Source of the DNA: JALOOX01 sp964557955
GTDB taxonomy: Bacteria; Desulfobacterota; Syntrophobacteria; Syntrophobacterales; Syntrophobacteraceae
Direction: 5' to 3'
NCBI GenBank assembly: GCA_964557955.1
Contig: CAZLCS010000020.1
Span: 1 to 64,000, forward strand
Length of the DNA: 64,000 nucleotides
In this document: positions 17,254-28,510 of the stretch, piece after piece
Position numbering within the stretch: the stretch's first letter is position 1
Layout of the letters: every line of letters starts with the position of its first letter
Notes under the pieces: generated by a model
Database searches by the model: none
Seen by the model: the letters and a program-made list of their open reading frames with translations, nothing else
Told to the model about the DNA's origin: nothing
Program-made: the position numbers and the translations under genes

Positions 17254-18015
17254 ATGACGAAGCTCGGCGGTGTGGTGGAAGGTCTTATCCTTCTGATTAT
17301 CGGCTGCTACGCGGGGTCACTGGTCTTTGGCGATGACTACTGGCGCTTCCTCAATCCCAAGTTCAAGTGGCTGACGGGGCTGACGGCCGCCATGTTTCTG
17401 GCAACTGGAGCCGCGGCCGTGTGGAATCCCAACAGGAAAACCCGTCTATCAAGAATCGGTGTCTTCCTCCTCTTCATTTCTCTTCTCGGGATTGAAATCC
17501 ATGCACGCGAGCCTCGCGCCACGAAGACCCGGACCCTCTCGCAATCGTTGAGAGCGATTGAACAGGTCCCCCGGGTGACGGTGGATGGGGTCGAATACAT
17601 CCGCATCAACACCGCCGAGCTCTTCGTGCAGTGCGAGAATAGAGAGCCGGCCCTGGCCGGACAGCGATTTGTAACGATGGGAATGGTGAAGCGAGATGAA
17701 GAATTGGATCGGATGGGTCAGATCGCGGTTATCCGCACAGTGGTCACATGCTGCCTGGCTGATGCGGTCGGGGTCGGTTTGAGGGTTCGAACGAATGCAC
17801 TGGATTTGGTGAAAGACGGTCAGTGGGTGGAAGTCTACTACACAGTGGAAGAGATGATTCCGCCCTCAGCGGAAATACGCCTGCAGTTCGAAGGAGTGCG
17901 TGTCGTCGCACTCAGTCAGTCCTGCGAGCTCGTTCCGATCCATATCAAAGCCATCAGCGAGCCCGATATTCCGTACATATTCGAAATCCGGAGTGGTGAG
18001 CCCTACGCTTATTGA
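17254..18015 (+). CDS. TIGR03943/DUF1980-type membrane protein
   Basis: A 253-residue protein. Two hydrophobic spans lie near the N-terminus (VVEGLILLIIGCYAGSLVFG and LTGLTAAMFLATGAAAVW), followed by a probable third (RIGVFLLFISLLGIEIHA). A large extracytoplasmic domain then begins at about residue 80; it contains RFVTMGMVKRDEE and VVTCCLADAVGVGLRV, segments typical of TIGR03943 proteins, with a conserved CC. It is the partner subunit of the preceding permease (4-base gap). Function is unproven; zinc-responsive transport is the usual prediction. It is the last gene of the operon before a strong hairpin. Confidence 0.8.
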   Translation: MTKLGGVVEGLILLIIGCYAGSLVFGDDYWRFLNPKFKWLTGLTAAMFLATGAAAVWNPNRKTRLSRIGVFLLFISLLGIEIHAREPRATKTRTLSQSLRAIEQVPRVTVDGVEYIRINTAELFVQCENREPALAGQRFVTMGMVKRDEELDRMGQIAVIRTVVTCCLADAVGVGLRVRTNALDLVKDGQWVEVYYTVEEMIPPSAEIRLQFEGVRVVALSQSCELVPIHIKAISEPDIPYIFEIRSGEPYAY

Positions 18016-18086
18016 GCCGTTCTCGCAGAATAAAATGATATCTGTCCACAGTTCCTGTGGCGAGCATCACTTGAAATGAATTGGTT

Positions 18087-18168
18087 GAGCGGCGGCGGGA
18101 CACGAGCTCGAAAGGCTGCCAGCGGGCTCGCTACCGCCGCCGCTCCGGTGGTTGGCTGACCGTTTTTT
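18087..18168 (+). terminator. Hairpin region and terminator after the zinc operon
   Basis: GAGCGGCGGCGG (18087-18098) pairs perfectly with CCGCCGCCGCTC (18134-18145), with smaller complementary arms inside the loop. A short second stem CGGT/ACCG is followed by six T's at 18163-18168. This arrangement would end transcription from the plus-strand zinc operon before the convergent katG gene. Confidence 0.6.
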
Positions 18169-18207
18169 CCGCCCTGTCAGAAACCCTTGGAAAGGTCCGG
18201 GCTGCGA

Positions 18208-20406
<2,199 letters not shown>

Positions 20407-20636
20407 GATAATTGCTCCTTTCGTTGTGTGATTTGCTGAACAGAGCCACTGTGAATAGATCTGAGGGCAGAGACGCAAATGTAAAGAGATTCTCGAAACG
20501 GCAACTGAAGATGGAATTCGCTTTTCATTTTGACCATCGGAGACTCTCATGCAACCCAACCGCAAGACCCGGAATGCATACCTCCGGAAGAACCGGCAAG
20601 ACCAGCCGCGAAGAGCTCTCCAACGCCTGTAACGAT

Positions 20637-21134
20637 CTACCCTCTCTCATGTTCTTTTCGTGGACTCAGGCCGCCTCTGGAGAGCTTCCTGCCCTCCCCC
20701 TTGTGAAAGGTCTTGACTTTGCACTCCGAGCAAAGTCCGTGGTATTCCATCCGATAGGTCATGACCTCGAAGCCGATCTTCTCACGGACCTCCTCCGGAG
20801 ACATGAGCGTTCCAGCCTCGAAATCCTGTATTCTCCCGCAGGATGTGCAGATGAGATTGATGTGGAAAGACAGGTTGGCTTCGTATCGATTATCCTCCCT
20901 GAACGTCAACATCTTGATCAGACCGTTCGTCGTAAGAACATGCAATGTGTTGTACACCGTCGCCAAACTCAGTCTGGGTTGAACCTTCTTCACTTCTTCA
21001 AAAATCTTGTAAGCGGCGGGGTGTTCAAGAGTAGAGACCAAATAATCCAAAATGGCTTTCCTCTGGCCGGTAATGCGATACCCTGCCGTCCGAAGAGCCT
21101 GCTCCATTTCTTTTCTTTTCTTTACGGGCTCCAA
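20637..21134 (-). CDS. perR: Fur-family peroxide regulator, PerR-like
   Basis: A 165-residue repressor. The winged helix covers residues 10-90 (RITGQRKAILDYL, LSLATVYNTLHVLTTNGLI). The metal-binding C-terminal half includes CTSCG and CSECK (structural zinc) and the HIN and MEYHG histidines. It probably represses peroxide-defence genes until iron-catalysed oxidation of a ligand histidine inactivates it. The start is a TTG at 21134 with AAGGAG and a five-base gap. A perfect 7-1-7 PerR/Fur box lies 28 bases upstream of the start, so autoregulation is likely. The katG gene follows 230 bases downstream. Confidence 0.9.
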   Translation of the reverse strand: MEPVKKRKEMEQALRTAGYRITGQRKAILDYLVSTLEHPAAYKIFEEVKKVQPRLSLATVYNTLHVLTTNGLIKMLTFREDNRYEANLSFHINLICTSCGRIQDFEAGTLMSPEEVREKIGFEVMTYRMEYHGLCSECKVKTFHKGEGRKLSRGGLSPRKEHERG

Positions 21135-21161
21135 GAGAGCTCCTTTGCGGCCATGGCCTGA

Positions 21162-21176
21162 TTAGAATCATTCTAA
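21162..21176. promoter_or_regulatory. Perfect PerR/Fur-type operator
   Basis: TTAGAAT-C-ATTCTAA is a perfect 7-1-7 inverted repeat and matches the classical Per box consensus closely. It lies between the start codon of the PerR-like gene and its upstream region, in a locally A+T-rich stretch that also holds likely promoter elements. Binding of the adjacent regulator is inferred. Confidence 0.8.
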
Positions 21177-21374
21177 TTAGTATTGTCAAGGGAGGGAGTG
21201 CAGGGAGTGGAGGAAACAGGGCAATATTCTTCTGCAAGCAGCCTCGGTCAAGGATTCAGGGGGGAAGACAAGCTCCATTCTGCATCAGGGGATGCCGAGC
21301 CTGTCACCTTGGGCAAGTTCGGCATCCCACATATCCTGTCGGGGATGCCCGACCTTCCAGTCGATTTCCGGAGG

Positions 21375-21887
21375 TCACCGCTCCGGAAACCCAGCTGTTC
21401 TTCTGAACTTCGGCTGGTCATTCATAAACGGCACTCTCTCCGCCAGATGGCATGCCAGGCAGCCTGAGCGCGCTGCGAGAAAACCCTCTTTTGCCTTTTC
21501 GCTATCTTTCGATGCAAGGGCTTCACCTGCGGATGCCCAGGGACCCTTCAGGAACAACTCGACCGAATTGGCCTCACGTGCGGGTCGCCTGAGATAGCCG
21601 AGCTCTATGGCTTCCTTAATCTTCTTCCAATGGTAGTTCGCCAGATCGTAATTGCCATCAGCGACGGCATCGTAGGTCCGGTCGTAACGTTCGCCCACAG
21701 TCTGCATAGCCGCTGAAAAACCGCCAAACATCAGCTGAATGCGTTTGAACCTTTCCGTGTCATCCTTGGCGTCGAGCAGCCAATTGTCGCTCTGTTTGGG
21801 CGCTTCCTGGGCCATGGCAAAGGATGCCGCCGCAAGGCCGCCGACAGCGAAAGCCGCAGCGATCAAAAGGTTTCGAGTGAGTTTCAT
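21375..21887 (-). CDS. Periplasmic c-type cytochrome
   Basis: A 170-residue exported protein. A signal peptide of about 26 residues (MKLTRNLLIAAAFAVGG...AMAQ) is followed by a helical body. A single heme-binding CLACH motif occurs late, near residue 148, the arrangement of cytochrome c'-like class II proteins (heme attached near the C-terminus). It probably transfers electrons or binds small ligands in the periplasm. Its partner is unknown. The ATG at 21887 has AAAGGAGG upstream. A U32-like protein gene lies just upstream in the same orientation with about 90 bases between them. Confidence 0.8.
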   Translation of the reverse strand: MKLTRNLLIAAAFAVGGLAAASFAMAQEAPKQSDNWLLDAKDDTERFKRIQLMFGGFSAAMQTVGERYDRTYDAVADGNYDLANYHWKKIKEAIELGYLRRPAREANSVELFLKGPWASAGEALASKDSEKAKEGFLAARSGCLACHLAERVPFMNDQPKFRRTAGFPER

Positions 21888-21976
21888 GCTGACCTCCTTT
21901 GGGTTATGGATTTTGAATCCTGGTCCCTCCCGGGTCAATTCCTATCCGTATGAACAACCCCCCCATCCAACACGAG

Positions 21977-23035
21977 TCAGGTCGGCCATCGGGCTTCAAG
22001 GCTGAGCTCCCGGGGTCTGGCGTACTTTCGGAGCAGCTCATCGCAGTAGGTGCAGGAGAGGCAGTCCCTGGAGCAGGTGCTGAGCCGCCGGTGGAAATCC
22101 CCTGGAAGATCCATGTTGGACACGTGAATCCACTGGGCGGCCGGCTCCATGGCATCCATGAGCTCGATGAGGTTGCCGGCAAAACCTCGATTCAGGTATG
22201 CGTTCAGAACCTTCGTGAGGAACGGCGAGCCAAGGGTGCGGCCGCAAATCTTGAGGACATCGGCGACGGGTTCATAAGCGCTGACGTCCTCCGGCCGGAT
22301 GAAGGGGGACCTGAAGAGGAGGGCAGGGGTCTCCTGCAGCGAGCGCATGCATCCCAACTGCCGGTTCACGGAGTGGGTGTCCAGGGAATGCCCCACGTTG
22401 ACCAGCGAAATGTGGCAGTCGTGGGTCAGCTTGAAAGGGCAATGGTCGAGGCACCCCTCGTTGGCCAGAAGCTCGATCCTGATACCGGCAAAACGTTCTC
22501 TGCACCGGGCCGAGATCTCGGCGAGAGAGTCCATCCTCCGGTTGAGGGAGCGATCGAGGATCAGAGTTCCAGGAAGGGCGAAGTGAGTCGATGCAATGAA
22601 TTCCATGAGCGATGCGACCCGGTCGAAAGAGCTCAGCATGTGGTTGATGCTGGGGATGGCTTCGAGCTGCGAGGCCACGTCCGGATCTGCATCGGAGATT
22701 GCTCGCAGGTAGTAGGCATCGGCGAACACCACGCCGTTGATCACCCCGGCTTGCAGCATCCTCGCAAGGGTTTGCACCACGCCCTGGATGCGATGCCGAT
22801 CGAAATAAGCATCGTGGCCATGGGCGCGGCTGTTCACGAGCAGATATTTCCGGGGTATATGTAGAGCTCTCAGGAATTCGATCCATGGTGCGGTTTCCAC
22901 GGACCGGCGCTGGATGCGGCCGTCATGGACTTGAGGGGCGTGGAGGCTGAAATAGCAGGAATAAAGCGATTCTGCGTGATCATTCAGGAGCCTGGCCAGG
23001 GCGGCATCCGGCACGACGGGTACGTTGAACAGCAT
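21977..23035 (-). CDS. Peptidase U32-like Fe-S protein
   Basis: A 352-residue cytoplasmic protein with an alpha/beta barrel pattern. The segment ELLANEGCLDHCPFKLTHDCH near residue 190-210 is the signature of the U32 group, whose cysteines bind a 4Fe-4S cluster in relatives acting in RNA or quinone hydroxylation. More cysteines near the end (STCSRDCLSCTYCDELL) could complete or add a cluster. U32 proteins include RlhA, TrhP and UbiU/V; none fits clearly here. The start ATG at 23035 is the only good candidate. The role is unknown. Confidence 0.75.
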   Translation of the reverse strand: MLFNVPVVPDAALARLLNDHAESLYSCYFSLHAPQVHDGRIQRRSVETAPWIEFLRALHIPRKYLLVNSRAHGHDAYFDRHRIQGVVQTLARMLQAGVINGVVFADAYYLRAISDADPDVASQLEAIPSINHMLSSFDRVASLMEFIASTHFALPGTLILDRSLNRRMDSLAEISARCRERFAGIRIELLANEGCLDHCPFKLTHDCHISLVNVGHSLDTHSVNRQLGCMRSLQETPALLFRSPFIRPEDVSAYEPVADVLKICGRTLGSPFLTKVLNAYLNRGFAGNLIELMDAMEPAAQWIHVSNMDLPGDFHRRLSTCSRDCLSCTYCDELLRKYARPRELSLEARWPT

Positions 23036-23602
23036 TCTCTCTCCCTGCTTAAGGGTTGAAGGTCACCTTGAACAGGCTCCGGCTTCCTGATCTGCTTGCC
23101 CGGAACTTTCCTGACGCTCCGAAAGATCGCTGAATGCCGTTCTCATTTCAAGAGCGAACCGTCAGGAAATCGTCAAGGTCAAACTGGGGATAGAAAAATC
23201 CTATTGGACAAATGGGTGATTTATGCGGTATATGTTCCGCGTCTACATGAGATCACAAGGATTTTTCCCGTGAGGAGCTTCTCCATGTTTCCAGCTTTCG
23301 GCTTCACCTGAGCGTCTCGTTGGCATGCCGCCCGTGAGAGGCAGGCACCGAGCTCGGCCGAAAGATCACGCCCGATAGATTCCCTCCAGTCTGATTCCTA
23401 GCGCTTTCAGCTTTGTTCGATAGCCGATCCCACTCCGGGTGAGCGTCGACGTTGGACCGTGAGTCCGCGGGGACCGCGAGCATCCGTGCGCCCAGGCTCG
23501 CATGGCTTTTCATCTGCCTGCATCCGGTGCGCAGCACCCGTTCTTTGCTTCCCGGCGGCCCACGTGAGGGTTTGATCGTGCTCCCGGACCGGTCTCGGGC
23601 GG

Positions 23603-23770
23603 CAATGCCGGTGATTCAAGGGTTGGCTTGGGCTAAGCGAAGCTTGCCCGTGATCGAGGAGTCCCGCTTGGGCAAGCTCCGCTTAGCCCACGGCACCCGG
23701 CACCCGACAATCGGCACCCGGTACCCGGCACCCGGCTGCCCAATACCCTGTGAGCCTAAGTCAACCCCCA
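23603..23770 (+). repeat. MITE-like dispersed repeat, copy 3 (degenerate)
   Basis: The start CAATGCCGGTGATTCAAGGG and the palindrome at about 23625-23685 match the element at 6497-6781. So does the block CTGCCCAATACCCTGTGAGCCTAAGTCAAC at 23735-23764. In between is a short tandem CGGCACCCGGCACCCG stretch (about 23690-23735). The right terminal repeat is degraded. The rest of the gene-free stretch 23036-23940 shows no supported gene; a promoter for the hdr gene at 23941 must lie there. Confidence 0.65.
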
Positions 23771-23940
23771 TGGGCTTGCGCCCACAATGGTGGATGAAAT
23801 GGGAGTCCACTTTTCAGACAAACAGCATAACAGCATTGGTCTCGGGCGGAACGGTTGGGGCGATGATGGAGAGTGCGCTTTTAACGCAGGTTCCATTGGC
23901 GGTTCGATGGTTGAAACGCAAGCGGAGAGAGTCGTGAGCC

Positions 23941-26900
23941 ATGAATGAGCAGAGTGAGCGCAAGAGAGTCGTTGGCTCAGTGATGGTGGTGGGTGGCGGG
24001 GTGGCCGGAATTCAGGCGGCCCTGGATCTCGCGGATTCGGGCTATCACGTCACCCTGGTGGAGAGCGAGCCCTCCATCGGCGGCGTCATGGCTCAACTGG
24101 ACAAAACGTTTCCCACCAACGACTGCGCCATGTGCATCCTGTCGCCCAAGCTGGTGGAAGTGGGCCGACACCTGAACATCGACCTCCTGACGCTTTCGGA
24201 GGTGAGGGAGGTATCGGGGGAGCCGGGCCGTTTCAAGGTGAGGGTGCTGCGCAAGCCCCGCTATATCGACGCTTCCAGGTGCACGGGCTGCGGTGAATGC
24301 GCCGGCGTCTGCCCGGTTGTGCGGCCCAGCGAGTACGACATGGCCTTGAGCGAGCGCAAGGCGGCCTATCGCCGCTACGCCCAGGCGGTTCCGGGGGCCT
24401 TCGCCATAGAGAAGGCGGGGACTTCTCCATGCAAGGTGGCGTGTCCCGCACACATCTCCGTTCAGGGCTACGTGGCCCTGGCGGCAGAGGGGAAATACCT
24501 GGAAGCGCTGAGACTAGTGAAGGCGGAGAACCCCCTGCCGGCCATTTGCGGACGCGTCTGCCACCACCCCTGTGAATCGGATTGCAGGCGGGGCGAGCTG
24601 GATGAGCCCGTAGCGATCGATTCCATCAAGCGGTTCGTCGCGGATCTCGACCTGCGCTCGGAGACACGGTTCATTCCCGAGATCAGAGAGAAACGGGTTG
24701 AGCAGGTGGCCGTCATCGGCTCGGGACCTGCGGGCCTCTCCTGCGCCTACTATCTCGCGTTGGACGGCTACCGGGTGACGGTCTTCGAAAAGCTGCCCGT
24801 CCTGGGCGGCATGCTGAGCGTCGGCATTCCCTCCTACCGCCTTCCCCGGGACATCATCCAGGCGGAGATCGAAGTCATCCGGGAGATGGGGGTCGATTTC
24901 AGAACGGGGGTCGACGTTGGAAGGGATGTCACCATCGGCGACCTGAGATCCCAGGGCTACCGGGCCTTCTTTGTAGCCATCGGGGCCCACGAGTGCAGAC
25001 CACTCGGCATCGAGGGCGAGAACCTGGAGGGGGTCTACCCGGGGGTCGACTTTCTTCGCGATGTCAACCTTGGCGGGACCGTGCTCCTGGGGGACCGGGT
25101 CGCCGTCGTCGGCGGCGGAAACGTCGCCATGGACTGCGTCAGAACAGCCCTTCGCAACGGATCGGCCAAACCCTTCATTCTCTACCGCCGCGGCATCGAG
25201 GAAATGCCTGCCAACGAGGAGGAGATTGAGGAGTGCCGGGAAGAGGGCATCGAGATCATGACCCTCGTGAACCCGGTTCGCATCCTGGGCGAGAACGGCA
25301 GGGTCAAGGCCGTCGAATGCGCGAGGATGCGGCTGGGTGAGCCCGATGCCGACGGGAGGCGCCGTCCCGAGAGCATCCCCGGCTCCAACTTCGTCATCGA
25401 GGTGGACGCCGTGGTCCCCGCCATCGGCCAGGAGTCCGACTGGGCGTGCCTCACCCCGGAGTGTGCCTGTCAGCTCAGCGATTGGGGCACCATGCAGGTG
25501 GATCTCCTCACTCTCCAGAGCCGCGACACCGACATTTTCGCGGGAGGCGACGCCGTGACGGGACTCAGGACGGTCATCGAGGCCATCGCCGCCGGCAAGC
25601 AGGCCGCCATCTCCATCGGACGTTTCCTGCGGGGTGAGGACCTGCGGGAGGGCCGGGAAAGAGAATGGAAGGCGGTCCAGGAGGTTTCGACCGAAGGCTA
25701 CGACCGCATCCCGCGCGAACAGATGCCGCGTCTCTCTCCTGGGGCGCGTACCGCCACCTTCGACGAGGTCCAGCTGGGCTTCACCGAGGAGCAGGTGCGC
25801 CGGGAGGCCGAGCGCTGCCTCAGCTGCGGCATTTGCTCCGAGTGTTACCAGTGCGTCGATGCCTGTCTCGCCAGGGCGGTCATGCACGAGGACCAGCCCG
25901 TGGAACAGGAGATCGAAGTGGGGGCCATCATAGCGGCGCCGGGCTTTCAGCCCTTCGATCCCCGCGTCTACGACACCTACCGCTACGCCGGGCACCCCAA
26001 CGTCGTGACCTCTATGGAGTTCGAGCGCATCCTCTCGGCATCCGGGCCGAGCATGGGGCACCTGGTGCGTCCTTCGGACCACAGGGAGCCGCAGCGCATC
26101 GCCTGGCTCCAGTGCGTAGGCTCAAGGGACATCAGCCACTGCGACCACGGCTACTGCTCGGCCGTATGCTGCATGGTCGCCATCAAGGAGGCGGTGATCG
26201 CCAAAGAGCATGCCGGCGGCAGGCTCGAAACGAGCATTTTCTTCATGGACATGCGGACCCACGGGAAGGATTTCGAAAAGACCTGCAACCGGGCCCGGGA
26301 CGAGCAGGGGGTCCGGTTCATCCGCTCGCGGGTCCACAGCGTAGATGCAATTCCCCACACGGACGACCTCCAGATCAGCTATGTGAACGAGGAGGGAGAG
26401 ATCCTCCAGGAATCCTTCGACATGGTGGTGCTCTCGGTGGGGCTGGAGGCTTCCGCCCGCGCCCTGCAGCTGGCTGACCGGCTCAAGCTGGACGCCACCG
26501 GTGACGGCTTCTGCCGCCATTCATCCTTCGAGCCTGTGGCTTCGAGCCGGCCCGGCGTCTTTGCCTGTGGAGCATTCCAGGGGCCCAAGGACATCCCGCA
26601 CTCGGTCATGGAGGCCAGCGCCGCCGCAGCAGCAGCGGGAGCGCTCCTCGGGACCGCCCGCGGGACCCGGGTTCGCGAAAAGCAGGTTCCCGCCCAGATC
26701 AGCGTCACGGGCGAGCGGCCCCGCATCGGCGTTTTCGTCTGCCACTGCGGCATCAACATCGGAGGCACCGTGGATGTCCCGGCTGTCCGGGAGTATGCGA
26801 GGACGCTTCCCTTCGTGGAGTACGTCGCGGACAACCTCTATACCTGCTCCCAGGACACCCAGGAAACCCTGAAGCGGCTGATCAGGGAAAACGGACTCAA

Positions 26901-28371
26901 CCGCATCCTGGTGGCGGCGTGCACCCCACGCACCCATGAGCCCCTGTTCCAGGAGACCATGGAGGAGGTGGGCCTCAACCGGTACCTCTTCGAGATGGCC
27001 AATATCCGCAACATGGTCTCCTGGGTCCACAGCAGCGACCCCGAGAGCGCCACGGAAAAGGCCAAGGACCTGGTGCGCATGGCGGTGGCCAAGGCTGCTC
27101 TGCTCGAGCCCCTGCAGGAGCCCGAGCTTCAGGTCACCTCGGCGGCCCTGGTGGTGGGGGGTGGTGTGGCGGGCATGATGGCGGCGAGGACCCTGGCCGA
27201 CCAGGGATACCCGGTACACCTTGTGGAGAAGTCCGGCCTGCTGGGTGGCCAGGCCCTGTCACTCCACGAGACGTGGAAAGGCGAGAGCATCCCGGACTTT
27301 GTGAAGGGGCTGGCCGAGGCGCTTCTGCGACACCCCCTGGTGATGGTCCATCTTTCGAGCTCCATCGCCCAGGTGGATGGCTTTGTGGGAAACTTCAAAA
27401 CCGTGATCCAGAACGGCGGTTCGTCGGTATCCATCGACCATGGTGTGGCGGTTATCGCCACGGGCGGATCCGAGTTTCAGCCCGACGAATACCTTTTCGG
27501 CAAAGACCAGCGGGTGATGACCCATCAGGAGCTCGACCGCCGCTTCCAGCAGGAGGACCCGACCCTCAAGGATGTTCAGACGGCGGTTTTCATCCAGTGC
27601 GTGGGATCGCGGGAGCCGCAGCGGCCCTACTGCAGCCGGGTCTGCTGCACTCACACCCTCCAGAGCGCCCTGCATCTCAAGCAGCTCAACCCGGAGTGCA
27701 ACGTGTTTGTCTTGTACCGGGACATGAGGACCTACGGGGAACGCGAAGCCCTGTACCTCGAGGCGCGCAGGCTGGGGGTCGTCTTTGTGCGCTACGACCT
27801 GGAAGAGAAGCCGTCCGTGGAGGTCAAGGACGGGCGACTCACCGTCACGGTGCGGGATCCCATCCTGCAGCGCAGGGTGGCCCTGGAAACCGATCTGCTC
27901 ACTCTGGCCTCGGCCATCGTGCCCAATGTCGACGAGACCCTCGCCCAGTTCTTCAAGGTGCCGGTGAACGAGGATGGTTTCTTCCTCGAAGCCCACGTCA
28001 AGCTGCGCCCCGTGGACTTCGCAACGGACGGCGTCTTCCTGTGCGGTCTCGCGCATTACCCCAAGCCCATCGACGAAAGCATCGCCCAGGCCCATGCGGC
28101 CGCCTCCAGGGCTGCGACCATCCTGGCGCGCCAGACCATCCATTTTCCCGGAACGGTGGCCTTCGTCAACGCGATGTTCTGCAGCAGCTGCGGCACGTGC
28201 GTCCATGTGTGCCCTTACTCGGCTCCCCGGTTCAACGACAAGGGCAAGGCGGAGATCAACCCGGCCTTGTGCAAAGGCTGCGGCCTGTGCACGGCCTCGT
28301 GCCGATCGGGAGCCATCAGGCTCCAGGGCTTCGATGACGCCCAGATCTTCGCCATGATCGACAATCTTTGA
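23941..28371 (+). CDS. Giant HdrA/NfnB/HdrA fusion flavoprotein
   Basis: A 1476-residue soluble electron-transfer protein. Part 1 (residues 1-160) starts as HdrA: GGGVAGIQAALDLA, SIGGVMAQLDKTFPTNDCAMCILSPKL, then CTGCGECAGVCPV. Part 2 (about 165-570) is a GltD/NfnB-like module with CGRVCHHPCE clusters, an FAD fold (VIGSGPAGLSCAYYLALDGY) and an NAD(P)H-type fold (VVGGGNVAMDCVRTAL). Part 3 continues HdrA with CLSCGICSECYQCVDAC and IQCVGSR-type cysteine motifs. Part 4 (from about 930) is a second HdrA copy (VFVCHCGINIGG; VVGGGVAGMMAARTLADQGY). It ends with two ferredoxin clusters (CSSCGTCVHVCP, CKGCGLCTASC). Such proteins join NAD(P)H, ferredoxin and formate pools by flavin-based bifurcation. 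FdhA follows. Confidence 0.9.
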   Translation: MNEQSERKRVVGSVMVVGGGVAGIQAALDLADSGYHVTLVESEPSIGGVMAQLDKTFPTNDCAMCILSPKLVEVGRHLNIDLLTLSEVREVSGEPGRFKVRVLRKPRYIDASRCTGCGECAGVCPVVRPSEYDMALSERKAAYRRYAQAVPGAFAIEKAGTSPCKVACPAHISVQGYVALAAEGKYLEALRLVKAENPLPAICGRVCHHPCESDCRRGELDEPVAIDSIKRFVADLDLRSETRFIPEIREKRVEQVAVIGSGPAGLSCAYYLALDGYRVTVFEKLPVLGGMLSVGIPSYRLPRDIIQAEIEVIREMGVDFRTGVDVGRDVTIGDLRSQGYRAFFVAIGAHECRPLGIEGENLEGVYPGVDFLRDVNLGGTVLLGDRVAVVGGGNVAMDCVRTALRNGSAKPFILYRRGIEEMPANEEEIEECREEGIEIMTLVNPVRILGENGRVKAVECARMRLGEPDADGRRRPESIPGSNFVIEVDAVVPAIGQESDWACLTPECACQLSDWGTMQVDLLTLQSRDTDIFAGGDAVTGLRTVIEAIAAGKQAAISIGRFLRGEDLREGREREWKAVQEVSTEGYDRIPREQMPRLSPGARTATFDEVQLGFTEEQVRREAERCLSCGICSECYQCVDACLARAVMHEDQPVEQEIEVGAIIAAPGFQPFDPRVYDTYRYAGHPNVVTSMEFERILSASGPSMGHLVRPSDHREPQRIAWLQCVGSRDISHCDHGYCSAVCCMVAIKEAVIAKEHAGGRLETSIFFMDMRTHGKDFEKTCNRARDEQGVRFIRSRVHSVDAIPHTDDLQISYVNEEGEILQESFDMVVLSVGLEASARALQLADRLKLDATGDGFCRHSSFEPVASSRPGVFACGAFQGPKDIPHSVMEASAAAAAAGALLGTARGTRVREKQVPAQISVTGERPRIGVFVCHCGINIGGTVDVPAVREYARTLPFVEYVADNLYTCSQDTQETLKRLIRENGLNRILVAACTPRTHEPLFQETMEEVGLNRYLFEMANIRNMVSWVHSSDPESATEKAKDLVRMAVAKAALLEPLQEPELQVTSAALVVGGGVAGMMAARTLADQGYPVHLVEKSGLLGGQALSLHETWKGESIPDFVKGLAEALLRHPLVMVHLSSSIAQVDGFVGNFKTVIQNGGSSVSIDHGVAVIATGGSEFQPDEYLFGKDQRVMTHQELDRRFQQEDPTLKDVQTAVFIQCVGSREPQRPYCSRVCCTHTLQSALHLKQLNPECNVFVLYRDMRTYGEREALYLEARRLGVVFVRYDLEEKPSVEVKDGRLTVTVRDPILQRRVALETDLLTLASAIVPNVDETLAQFFKVPVNEDGFFLEAHVKLRPVDFATDGVFLCGLAHYPKPIDESIAQAHAAASRAATILARQTIHFPGTVAFVNAMFCSSCGTCVHVCPYSAPRFNDKGKAEINPALCKGCGLCTASCRSGAIRLQGFDDAQIFAMIDNL

Positions 28372-28510
28372 AAGACTGTTCACCCCGGGGGCTCGGAGGT
28401 CGCGGGGAAAACGCCCTGCGTCCCTGTCGCCTCGCAGTTTTGTGTTTTGAAGTGGGTTTCTCAAGCTGGAATTCACACGTTTTCGATGGAACGGCAAAGG
28501 AGATGCGGGC

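Noticed and set aside
20407..20636. A PerR operator before katG
   Set aside because: Only weak half matches such as GAGATTCTC are present; nothing approaches the perfect box at 21162.
23690..23740. Tandem CGGCACCCGG units as a CRISPR array
   Set aside because: Units are 7-14 bases, back to back and without unique spacers. No cas genes are present; it is a simple repeat inside the MITE-like copy.
23452..23937. Plus-strand frame of 161 codons before the giant hdrA
   Set aside because: It spans the dispersed repeat and simple repeats, has no convincing Shine-Dalgarno sequence and no recognisable domain.
24514..26082. Minus-strand frame of 522 codons inside the giant hdrA fusion
   Set aside because: Antisense shadow in GC-rich coding DNA; the plus-strand reading holds FAD and Fe-S motifs throughout.
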